Source: Cannabis sativa (Eukaryota; Streptophyta; Magnoliopsida; Rosales; Cannabaceae). From it: DNA of 64,000 nt. Every line of letters begins with the position of its first letter. Position 1 is the stretch's first letter. Under the pieces are notes generated by a model. That model made no database searches. It was not told the DNA's origin and saw only the letters and a list, made by a program, of their open reading frames with translations. The translations under genes and the position numbers were made by a program. Positions 46,171-57,000 of the stretch are shown in pieces. The stretch lies in assembly GCF_029168945.1 (NCBI RefSeq), contig NC_083607.1:42827257-42891256 (forward strand), given 5' to 3'.

Positions 46171-46251
46171 TGCAGTATCGGTGACTGCACTTAGTCTTAG
46201 CAACTAAGTTACCTACGTATCCTTTTATAGGAATCAAGTCAAACGTAGTTC
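46171..46251. repeat. Hairpin module, copy 2
   Basis: Three stems in a row: TGCAGT/ACTGCA (46171-46176, 46184-46189), CTTAGT/ACTAAG (46190-46195, 46203-46208) around the loop CTTAGCA, and CTACG/CGTAG (46213-46217, 46244-46248). Related copies: 45984-46027, 46452-46511, 48107-48166, and the matching sites in the right LTR (about 51467-51512, 51650-51735, 51937-51996). Confidence 0.65.
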
Positions 46252-46288
46252 CGACAATCTTTGTAAAAGTTAATTCACTTTGCCATTT

Positions 46289-46436
46289 TGAGGTGAATGA
46301 CCTCATTTAGCATTTTGAGATAAGAGAACCTCACTTGAGATTTTTTTGAGGTAAAAGACCTCATTTGAGAATTTTGAGGTGAATGACCTCATTTAGAATT
46401 TTATAGAGGTGAATGACCTCATTTGGGATTTGATGA
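46289..46436. repeat. Array of short GAGGT/ACCTC hairpins
   Basis: Units such as GAGGTGAATGACCTCATTT recur about every 30-38 bases (46290, 46321 diverged, 46350, 46376, 46405), each able to pair GAGGT with ACCTC. The same array is at about 51774-51911 in the right LTR. Confidence 0.7.
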
Positions 46437-47922
46437 GGATTTGTGATTGTACCTAATCTTAGCAATTAGGTTGCCTACGCACCCAAAATGGAATCAAATC
46501 GAACGTAGTTCATATAATTTTAGAAGATTTTTGATCTTGTATTCTTTAGAGACATTGAGTTTATTTTAGATTGAAACTCATTTTTAGTCTCACATGAATA
46601 AATTTAGTGATCACTTGAATGACAATTCTATTTTAGTGAGAATGAATTGTGAAATAATTCAAACTTACTTGACTTGGTGTCTTTAATTAAGTAATTTGAA
46701 TAAGTAGGAGTTGAGAGAAATTTGTTTTGACAAAAATATGTATTATTTTGTTATATCTTGTCACATGTTTGACACTAGAATTTTTGTTTCTATTTTTCTC
46801 CTCCCATTAACTTGATTGCACATTTTTTATTTGCTTTCAGTACGTATCAATGTTTCTCTTAAACTTTTGATAAGTAGTACAACATTGATATATGTTATGT
46901 GTACTGATTTGTTTAGTAGCGTAATATATGTATATTCGTGAATAGTTAGACTCAAACACAATATCATTCTTTTTCACAAACATGAACATACATATATATA
47001 AATGACCTTATAAAATATCTCTCATGCATATATATATATGAATATATATTAATACATACATAAAACTGAGATCATTTTTTATGCAATTGATTCATAAGCC
47101 CAAGTAGTTTTTTTATTTGAGATATTGCTTTATATCGATTGAATATATATACACATATATTCATTTTAGATTTTCAAATTGATTATATCTCTCCTCAAGT
47201 TCAATTAAAGTCTTTTATGATAAAAAAGACTTTTCAACTACAAAAATAATTTGGTCAAAATCAATCAATCTCATTTTTGTTAAATTGATTCTTAATGACA
47301 AATTTGACAGCATAACCTTTCTCTTTATTTAAGATTTTTATCTTCTTCTTTGATTATACACCTCATATTGACTTATTTTCTGAAGTCTAGGGAATCAAAG
47401 AGAAATATAAAAATCATATATGAAAAATTTGGCAGAATAACAACAAAGATATTTGTATTTTTCCTTTTGATTATATACCACATATTGACTTATTTTCTGA
47501 AGTCTTGTGAATCAAAAGAAATCATAAAAATATCTATGAGAAATTCATTGCAGGAGAAAAGAAATTTAGGGTGAAAGAAAATAAGGGCAACCCCTTAATT
47601 TACCTTGTAGAAATCTTTTGAAGATGAGAATATCAATACTCTAAAATTCAAAGTAATATTTCTTTGAAAAATTTTGACAAAGTTTTCTTTTCTTTCTCTC
47701 CTTCCCCTTGTTTGATTTTTTATCCCTCCTTATAAGCTAATTTTTTTACGATATATTGATATGAGAGTGGAGAGGTGAATGGTGGGTAGTTATGAGTTAG
47801 TGGAGAGAAAAATGGGGATATATTATTAATTAATAATATATATTTTTTTCTGACCGATTCTTTTTTTTTCTTATTATTATATATTTTTTATATAATAAAA
47901 TTTTAAAAAAACCGATTCAACA

Positions 47923-48865
47923 GATGCCCCCTCGAGCATGCTCGTGGTAATTTATATGGACATGGACAATGCTCGAGTAACTTTGAACTTTCTCTCCATT
48001 TTTGTAGATTTTTTTATTCCACCACTCTTAATTTAAAAGGACAAATACTTTGCATATTTGTCTTTGAGCTTAGGGAGAGCAATTTGAGATTTTAATTTTG
48101 TGGTTGTATCTATTATTTAGATAAATTGCCTACGTACCCTCGGCGGGATCAAGCCTTTCGTAGTTCGTAATACGCATTTTGTGCATTTGTGCTTCTTTAC
48201 TCCATGCTTAAGCTTCATGCTTCCAAATGCATTTTAGCTTCTTGCTTTGCGTCATGGCTTTTGCATTTAGTTCTTGCTTTCTGCTTTCTGCTTTGAACTT
48301 TGAGCTTTTGCCTTTTTTTTTTGTTGGACTTTTCTTTTTGATTTGCCCAACTTTTTCTTGAGCTTTAGCTTTTTGCTTTGCTCAATTTTTTTTTTCGAGC
48401 TTCAGCTTTCTACAGTGCGCTATTTTCCTAAGCTTTAGCTTTTTGCTTTGCTTATTATTTTTCGAGCGTTTGCTTTTTTCTTTGTGCTCAATTTTCCTAA
48501 GCTTTAGCTTTCTGCTTTGCTTATTATGTTTTTTTTTGAGCGTTTGCGTTTTTTTTTTTTGTGCTCAATTTTTTTATCATTCACTTTTTGCTTGCTCTAT
48601 TTTTTTTTTGAGCATTCGCTTTTTGCTTGCTCTATTTTTTTTTTTTAGCATTCGCTTTTTGCTTGTTCTATTTTTTTCTTGAGCGTTAACTTTTTTTTTT
48701 TTTGCTATGCTCAATTTTTTTTTTGAGCATTCGCTTTTTGCTTGCTCTTTTTTCCTTGAGCGTTAGCTTTTTTTGTTAAGCTCAATTTTTTTTTTTAGGT
48801 TGCAACGAGTGACAACCTTTCTCCTCATTTAAAAGGAAGACATGTCCTTAGTTAAAGACACAATG
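47923..48865 (-). other. 3' untranslated region of the gag-only element with polypurine tract
   Basis: On the minus strand this follows the gag stop. The tract GAGGGGGCATC (complement of 47923-47935) sits next to the 3' LTR. It includes hairpin module copy 4 (48107-48166) and the tandem repeat below. Confidence 0.75.
48355..48800 (-). repeat. Degenerate tandem repeat in the 3' untranslated region
   Basis: Units of roughly 35-60 bases with text like GCTTTTTGCTTTGCTCAATT and GAGCATTCGCTTTTTGCTTG repeat about ten times; looser copies reach back to about 48200. Tandem arrays in this place are known for Tat/Ogre elements and can seed satellites. Low complexity makes plus-strand frames here meaningless. 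Confidence 0.75.
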
Positions 48866-51150
48866 TCACAATGTGCTTTTTTGAAATTGAGACTCTATTT
48901 GGATCTCTTCGTGTTGGACCATCTTTTCAATGATATTTTTAAGGGCACGACATTTTGTTGTTGAATGAGTATCACTTTGATGGTACTGACAATAATTAGT
49001 TTTGTCAATATTAGTGCCTTCTTTTGTTTTTTTAGGCTTTGGGAGATTTATAGCTTTTGCAGCCAATAATCCATCTAATATTTGTTCGACATCATCTTCA
49101 TCAATGAACGAATACCCCATAGTCTCTTTTATAATGGACTCTTTCGGTAGTATTTTAGCTTTTTCTTTGCCTTTGTCATATTTTACAAAGGTAGCCATTG
49201 ATTCATATGACATGTCGTTTTGACGAGCTATTTGCACCTCAACATTACTTGCTTTGGAAACGAGCTCATTGAAAGTTTCAGGTTCTGTGGAGCATAAGTA
49301 AACTGTTATCTCAGGAATGAGATTTTGCCTACACAATTGACTGCAGATAGCTTAGATAATTTTTCTGGACATTGAAGTCGAACACTTCTCCATCTAGCAA
49401 TAAATTCATTGACAGATTCATCTGTTCTTTGCTTAGTTTCAGCTAAGTCACTAAGAGTGACTTCCCTTATTGAGCTTACAAACTGAGCAACGAAGGCTCT
49501 TTGCATGTCATCCCATGTGATTATCGATCCTGGTGGTAATTGCGTATACCAAGTGAATGCCACCCCTTTAAGCGATTGTACGAATTGTCTTATGAGTAAT
49601 GGATCAGACTGAGCAGATTCACCACATGCTGAGACAAAGTACGCTAGATGTTCTTTGGGGGACCCATTTATCCCATCAAACTTTTCAAATTGTAAGTTTA
49701 TGTAATTTGGGGGATATGGAACATAATCATAATGGGACGGGTATGGTTTATGGTATCCAAGAATGGGAATATTTGTTGTTTCATAACACTCTCGGATGCT
49801 TTCCATGATTAGTGCTTTCAATTCCTGATGAGGTATTGAAGTTGATGGCGTAGGCTCTTTTGAACAAGGTTGCATTGGCAAAGTTATTGACACTTGCCCC
49901 TGTTCCACTTGTTTTTGCTTACTTAAACTAGCTTGTTTAGCTAATTGTGTTGTAAGATATTCAACTTCAGCGTCTTTCTCCGCCAACTTTCTTTGCAACT
50001 CTTCAATTTGTTCTTCCAAACTCATCGTTCCAATAACAAACACTGACATACTGTTAGATTCAATGTTATTACATCTCACTGACTTCCTTGGGAAAGTCTT
50101 CTCATGATTTGTAGATGGAACATTGCGATATGAGTCACTGGAACATTTAATGAAGCTTTTGGATTGAACTGCTAAGAAATTGGGGCACTTATAAGCTAAA
50201 CATTTTCGTACAGGATGTAGTTTTGAGCATACTACTTGTCTCATGTACTGTTTTGGCTTATTCCTTAATGCCCCAGTTATAGCAGTGGTGGTTCTTATGG
50301 TATTTAGACCATGAAGACATTCCCACCTTCCTTCTTCTTTTTCTTTTGAAGTCCATTCATTTATGCCATTAGAAAATGTGTACGAGTTCAACTGTGAAAA
50401 GTTAAACCCAGTACTTGCATCATTTCTTTTGGACTTCGGCTTTGATGTAAATCCCTTAGTAGGATTACCTTGAAACAATGAGATGTTTCTCACAAGGTTT
50501 GACTCAATTCCTTCTATATTTACCTTAAAAGGTTTTCTAGAAATAACCGGTTCTGCCCCAGCATATTTGGTGTATGACCCAGTCGTACTACTATTTAGTA
50601 GCTTTGTGCAAAGTGATGAGGTAGGATCTTTAGTAGTCTTTTGTACTGAGAAATCTAGACCATTAGCTTCCTCCTCCGTTGAGTTTACCATGCAAAAACT
50701 GACATCAACCAGGTGGATTGGAACAGAACCGATCATTATTTGAGTTAGGCCTTGTTGCTTAACCTTTGTGGTTCCAATATGAATGCAACTAGATTTTGTG
50801 GACTTTGTTTGGATGGACTCCAAAGACTTGGGTATTGCAATAGCCTTTGATACTTGAGCAACTCCTCTCTTAATGGATTTGTCATTGCTCTTCTTTCGGC
50901 CATTGGCGGCTTTTCTTTTTAAAGCCTTCGTGGTTTGATGAGCTTTCATGACCTTCATTGCTCCAGGAACATCAATTTGAGTATAGGTTCCAATAGAAAA
51001 TGTCATGAGAAAACCATCTTTCTTCTTTTGCCCCAAGTTGGTGTGCGCATGTGCAAGCTTGTGGAAAAATACTATTACTTTCGGTGCCATTATTTTTCTC
51101 TGTAAAATAGCACACCTAATTACAAAAGTGTCATTTTTTTTAATTCTCAA
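48866..51150 (-). pseudogene. Gag of the Tat/Ogre-like element with long N-terminal extension
   Basis: A 614-codon frame runs from 51150 down to 49306. Residues 1-375 are a Lys/Ser-rich extension with no recognised domain. From about 376 (MSLEEQIEELQRKLAEKDAE, ATG at 50025) comes a coiled-coil stretch, then the gag core: FEKFDGINGSPKEHLAYFVS, LIRQFVQSLKGVAFTWYTQL, SVNEFIARWRSVRLQCPEKL. A shift of one or two bases near 49330-49340 moves the frame to 48866-49336, which continues with LIPEITVYLC and ends in a CQYHQSDTHSTTKCRALK zinc-binding-like motif. Stop at 48866-48868. No pol follows. The real start may be 50025 rather than 51150. Confidence 0.8.
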
Positions 51151-51175
51151 CGTAATTAGAGATGAAAAGGAGAAT

Positions 51176-51197
51176 GGGTCCTACCGGGCGTGCCAAA
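51176..51197 (-). promoter_or_regulatory. Primer binding site of the gag-only element
   Basis: On the minus strand TTTGGCACGCCCGGTAGG follows the 5' LTR after about five bases. This CGCCCGGT-type site fits those of plant Tat/Ogre elements and differs from the Met-tRNA sites elsewhere in the window. The exact tRNA is not settled. Confidence 0.7.
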
Positions 51198-53006
51198 AAT
51201 TATGTTAAGAAAAAAATTTCACATTTAACATATTAAAATAAATGCAAAACACAATTTCACCTATGCTGAATTTATAGCATAAGAGTTTATTAATTTAAGT
51301 TCGACCCATCCATGATTATAAGAATAACCTCTTAATTACAATTCTTTTAAATAAAGGAAATAACCTTTGATTCCAATTACGATGATATTAAATAATTAAA
51401 ATAAATTTGGGAAATTTGGGGTAAATTTGGAATTGCAGCTGAACTCAATCCATTTAATTAACCGAGCTGCCTACATACCTTCTTTGTGAACGATCAAGCC
51501 ACTTGTAGTTCAGAATGCGGTATTTTAGAATTTGGATATAAGGATTTCGGTAAATGACCACTTTCAGGAATCCTTTGCTATTTTGAAAATTTGGAAAAAT
51601 TCCTAGGTGTATGACCTTTTATGGAATCTTGAGAGTTGTGTTTTATACCATTTTTGCAGTATCGGTGACTGCACTTAGTCTTAGCAACTAAGTTGCCTAC
51701 GTATCCTTTTATAGGAATCAAGTCAAACGTAGTTCTGAGAATCTTTGTGAAAGTTAATTCACTTTGCCATTTTGAGGTGAATGACCTCATTTAGCATTTT
51801 GACATAAGAGAACCTCACTTGAGATTTTTTTGAGGTAAAAGACCTCATTTGAGAATTTTGAGGTGAATGACCTCATTTAGAATTTTATAGAGGTGAATGA
51901 CCTCATTTGGGATTTGATGAGGATTTGTGATTGTACCTAATCTTAGCAATTAGGTTGCCTACGTACCCAAAATGGGATCAAATCGAACGTAGTTCATATA
52001 ATTTTAGAAGATTTTTGATCTTGTATTCTTTAGAGACATTGAGTTTATTTTAGATTGAAACTCATTTTTAGTCTCACATGAATAAATTTAGTGATCACTT
52101 GAATGACAATTCTATTTTAGTGAGAATGAATTGTGAAATAATTCAAACTTACTTGACTTGGTGTCTTGAATTAAGTAATTTGAATAAGTAGGAGTTGAGA
52201 GAAATTTGTTTTGACAAAAATATGTATTATTTTGTTATATCTTGTCACATGTTTGACACTAGAATTTTTGTTTCTATTTTTCTCCTCCCATTAACTTGAT
52301 TGCACATTTTTTATTTGCTTTCAGTACGTATCAATGTTTCTCTTAAACTTTTGATAAGTAGTACAACATTGATATATGATATGTGTACTGATTTGTTTAG
52401 TAGCATAATATATGTATATTCGTGAATAGTTAGACTCAAACACAATATCATCCTTTTTCACAAACATGAACATACATATATATAAATGACCTTATGTAAT
52501 ATCTCTCATGCATATATATATATATTAACATATATTAATACATACATAAAACTGAGATCATTTTTTATGCAATTGATTCATAAGCCCAAGTAATTTTTTT
52601 ATTTGAGATATTGCTTTATATCGATTGAATATATATATACACATATATTCATTTTAGATTTTCAAATTGATTATATCTCTCTTCAAGTTCAATTAAAGTC
52701 TTTTACGATAAAAAAGACTTTTCAACTACAAAAATAATTTGGTCAAAATCAATCAATCTCATTTTTGTTAAATTGATTCTTAATGACAAATTTGACAACA
52801 TAACCTTTCTCTTTATTTGAGATTTTTATCTTCTTCTTTGATTATACACCCCATATTGACTTATTTTCTGAAGTCTAGGGAATCAAAGAGAAATATAAAA
52901 ATCATATATGAGAAATTTGGCAGAATAACAACAAAGATATTTGTATTTTTCCTTTTGATTATATACCACATATTGACTTATTTTCTGAAGTCTTGTGAAT
53001 CAAAAG

Positions 53007-53271
53007 TGTTAGAATGTAAAAACAGTTAAGTCTGTTACTGGTTTTTTACTGTTAGGAAAAGTCAGTTAAGTAGTTAGAGTTGTTGTGATTTTTGTAACAA
53101 ATTGATTCTTGTAAAGATCTCTCTTCTTGCTTCTGTTTTCTGTAACAATTATTCAGTATAAATAATAAAGAGTCTCAATCAGTTGAGGATTGAGCATTTC
53201 ATTTCATCACTTTCCACTTTCATCTCTCTCTCTTTTCTCTCTGCTCAAACTCTGTTTTCAGAGTTCTAACA
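53007..53271 (+). repeat. 5' LTR of the Ale-like copia
   Basis: Starts TGTTAGAATG, ends TTCTAACA. TATAAATAA at 53157-53165 overlaps an AATAAAG poly(A)-type signal at 53164-53170; pyrimidine-rich end. Confidence 0.93.
53157..53165 (+). promoter_or_regulatory. TATA box of the Ale-like copia LTR
   Basis: CAGTATAAATAATAAAG; repeated in the 3' LTR at 57965-57973. Confidence 0.6.
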
Positions 53272-53283
53272 TGGTATCAGAGC
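53272..53283 (+). promoter_or_regulatory. Primer binding site of the Ale-like copia
   Basis: TGGTATCAGAGC, a full match to the usual plant initiator Met tRNA site, immediately after the LTR. Confidence 0.9.
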
Positions 53284-53458
53284 CATATCCCTAGCGGGCT
53301 TTCGATCCACACCTATCCAGATGGTGAGCCAGCCGCACGAGATCCAGATGGTGCAAAGACGCTTGAGATCCGAACAAAAATAAGCGAGCAAATGGCATGA
53401 CATGTGATAAGGTGATTCAAGATTGGTGAGCAAAAATAGCCACTATCTTGAGGGGGGA

Positions 53459-53589
53459 TATTGGAGAACATTGTCCCACATGGATTAAATGTAAAAGTAT
53501 TGAGCCATATATAAGAACATGGGCTACTCCACTCATTGCCAATTGGTTTTGACTTGGAATCCCATGATTCTCAACATGGTATAAGAGCC
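53459..53589 (+). other. Internal LTR-like segment with second primer-site-like sequence
   Basis: A polypurine tract CTTGAGGGGGGA (53447-53458) is followed by TATTGGAGAACATTGTCCCA, about 118 bases ending TCTCAACA (53576), and then TGGTATAAGAGCC (53577-53589). This is the order tract, LTR, primer site. The sequence style (CCCACAT, CCAATTGG, TCTCAACA) is like short TRIM-type or small copia LTRs. It is unrelated to the element's own LTR. The gag ATG follows directly at 53590. Confidence 0.65.
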
Positions 53590-54087
53590 ATGTCTACTCA
53601 AGGTGACAATGGTGACAATGGCAATGGCCATGGAGTACAGATCGATCCACCACCAGCAATAAGAATCGAACAACCACAAGCCCCAATTCCCCTCCGCAAC
53701 AATCACCTCCTACCCCTGAATCTCAGATTAGATCGCACAAATTATACCCTCTGGCGATCGTTAGTGCTGGCTGATGTTCGTGCATATAATCTAGATGGCT
53801 ATATTCTTGGCACTATTCCTCAACCTCCAGCAACTCTTGCAGGTAACATTCCCAACCCTGATCTTCAACAATGGTTTCGTTTTGATCAATTCTTGATGCA
53901 TTGGCTCATGAATTCTGTAACTGAACACATGTTGGGACATGTTATTCACTGCCACACTTCATCTGAGATTTGGACAACATTTGCTCAACTTTTTGCCACA
54001 AGATCTCGTGCTCGACTCTTGCAGCTTTGAAATCTTCTTCAGACCACCAAGAAAGGATCATTATCGATCGAAGAATACATATTAAAG
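53590..54087 (+). pseudogene. Ale-like copia gag, N-terminal part, ended by TGA
   Basis: An open frame exists from 53536, but the first 18 codons lie in the internal LTR-like segment, so ATG 53590 (MSTQGDNGDNGNGHG) is the likely start. The gag region reads LNLRLDRTNYTLWRSLVLAD and LMHWLMNSVTEHMLGHVIHC, typical for copia. TGA at 54028-54030 ends it; the next ATG in the same frame is at 54088, and similarity spans the stop. A single point change at what is usually an Arg-type codon would explain the stop. Confidence 0.8.
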
Positions 54088-57000
54088 ATGAAACAACATG
54101 CTGATGGCTTAGCTGCTGCTGGTCAACCTCTCAATGATGATGATCTTGTTCTTTACATTCTTGGTGGGTTAGGGTCTGAATATGAAGCAGTAATTGTCAA
54201 TCTTACATCTCGGTCTGAATCTCTTTCCCTCCCTGAAGTTCAATTTATGTTGCAAAGTCAAGAAATGCGCATTCAACAACAGACCACCGATTCCCTCCAC
54301 AATGTTCAAGCAAATCTGGCCAATGCCAACTTCAGCAACACTAGAGGTTCTTATTCTAGCCGAGGTTCAAGAGGTGCTTATCATGGTGGCAGATCTACAA
54401 ATTCTAACCGAGGGGGCCGTGGTAACAGACTAGTATGTCAGCTTTGTGGCCGTGCTGGTCATATAGCTATCAAATGTTATCATAGATTTGACATCACTTT
54501 TACAGGGGTAGCATCTACATCTTCAACAAATGGTGAAAATCCTCAAGCCCTTCTCTCTGAAACCAGCTCCAACACAGACATTTCCACTGCTTGGTATTTG
54601 GACAGTGGGGCTACTCACCATATGACTCATGATGCTGAAAATCTTAACAACACCACCGACTACAAGGGTAAAGCTAAGTTTGTTGTAGGTAATGGTTCAT
54701 CTTTATCAATTCATCATTTGGGCACTAGTTCTGTCCCTACTTCTATCCCCAATCAATCTCTTTTATTACAAGATATTCTTCATGTTCCTAATGTCACAAA
54801 GAACCTACTTAGTATCTCTAAATTCACTAAAGATAACAATATAACTCTTGAATTTGATGACATTTCCTGTCTTATTAAGGACAAGACAACCAGCCGAGTT
54901 CTTCGACGGGGCCAACTCAGTGACGACCTCTACAAACTACAAGTCTCTTCCCCCACAACTCAAGAATCTGTCAAGAAACTCACTGTTTCTCGGCCTCAAG
55001 CCTACATCCACACAACTACTAGCAATCCTGTTCAAGACAAGTCTCAAATTGCCAACATATGGCACTGTCGACTTGGTCACCCCTCTCAACCTATTCTTAG
55101 CAAAGTCTTGTCTCAAGTTGTTCCCCATTTCAAATGTAAACAACTTTCTTTCTGTAATGCTTGCCAAATTGGCAAACTTCACCAATTTAGCTTCAAAGCT
55201 ACTGAAAATAAAACTGTACAACCATTTCAATTAGTTCTTACTGATGTTTGGGGTCCATCGTTTTATCCTTCTAGTGATGGGTTTAGATACTATGTTAGTT
55301 TTATGGATGATTTTACCAAATTTGTTTGGATTTTTCCAATGAAAACCAAATCTGAAGTAAGTAACATTTTCTCTCAATTCAATACCTTTGTTGAAAGGCA
55401 ATTTCATACTTGCATAAAATCTGTTCAATCCGATCTTGGTAAGGAATATGAACCCTTGTACAATCTATACAAAACTTTAGGCATTGTTCAAAGAAACTCC
55501 TGCCCACACACTCATCAACAACAAGGTAGAATTGAAAGAAAACATAGACATGTGGTTGATATTGGTCTTACTTTACTTGCTCAAGCCAACATACCCTTAA
55601 CTTTCTGGTGGGAAGCTTTTGCTTCAGCAGCCTATCTCATAAATAGGCTCCCACACCCGATTCTTAATCATGTTTCACCATTTGAAACTCTTTTTAAACA
55701 ACCACCAGATTATAACATGCTCAAAGTCTTTGGATGCTCCTGCTTTCCTCTTCTCAAACCATATGAAACACACAAAGTTGCTTTTCGATCTTCACAATGT
55801 GTTTTCATAGGTTATAGCATCACATCCAAAGGCTTTAGATGTTTACATCCATCTGGCCGTGTTTATGTGTCTCGAAATGTTACTTTTAATGAGCAAGTTT
55901 TTCCTTACCAATCCTTGTTTCAACCCACTGTCAATAAGCCTCAAGATTCCCCACCAGTTTTGGATCCAAATGCTTTTCTTGTTCCTTGTCATCAATCCGT
56001 CATCGCCACTTCTAATCCTGCACCAGCAACTGCTCATTCAACTTTTTCCTCACACCAGCAGCCTCCATCTGTACCTACCTCACCAAATATCAGCAGAAAT
56101 TCTGCCACTTCTGTTACACCACACCCAATCAACACTTCACCTATTAGTTTTACTAACCCCACAGCCACATCTCCTCCACAAATTCAAAACCAACATCCCA
56201 TGATGACAAGGTCAAAACATGGTATTTACAAACCAAAACTGTTTGCTGCCCACTTGAATGATGAAGTTGAACCTACAACTATTAAAGCTGCTCTTGCTAG
56301 TGCCAAATGTAATGCAGCCATGCAACATGAAATCACTGCTCTCAAGAACAAGAAAACATGGATTCTTGTTCCAAGAACCTCTGACATGATTATTGTTCAA
56401 AACAAGTGGGTTTACCGGATTAAATTTAACCCCGATGGCACTGTTGAACGACTTAAAGCTCGTCTTGTTGCAAAAGGGTTTCAACAAATTGCAGGTATTG
56501 ACTTTTTTGAAACTTACAGCCCTGTTATTAAGCCTTGTACCATTCGAATAATGTTCACTTTGGCTGCTACATATGGCTGGGAAATTCAGCAAATTGACAT
56601 CAACCATGCATTCTTGAATGGGGAGCTTCAAGAAGATGTATATATGGCTCAACCACAAGGTTTTGTGGACCCTAAATTCCCAAATCATGTCTGCAAACTT
56701 CAAAAAGCCATCTATGGTTTAAAGCAGGCTCCACGGGCCTGGTTTGATACTCTGAAAAACAATTTGGTCAGTTGGGGATACACCAATAGCAAATCTGACA
56801 CCAGCCTCTTCTTTACAAATAAAAATGGTCATCTACTTCTCATATTGGTGTATGTGGACGATATTCTCATTACTGGTGCTAACTCCTCACAAGTTCAGCA
56901 AGTTATTAATGATCTACACAACACCTTTGCTCTCAAAATTCTTGGTCCAGTAAACTACTTTCTCGGTTTTGAAGTTTGCAGAACTGGCAACACAATATAC

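Larger units (their letters stand above)
45719..47922 (-). repeat. 3' LTR of the gag-only element (left copy)
   Basis: Pairs with the right copy outside the nested copia. Contains repeated hairpin modules (45984-46511) and the GAGGT/ACCTC array (46289-46436). Near 47355-47520 a ~110 bp stretch is duplicated (CATATTGACTTATTTTCTGA twice). Confidence 0.92.

Noticed and set aside
46289..46436. CRISPR-like array (repeats with regular spacing)
   Set aside because: Units are short inverted repeats with no unique spacers of constant length, within a plant LTR; no cas genes are expected or seen.
48443..48682. 79-codon plus-strand frame rich in Phe and Leu, like a membrane protein
   Set aside because: It is the translation of a T-rich tandem repeat in the 3' untranslated region of a minus-strand element.
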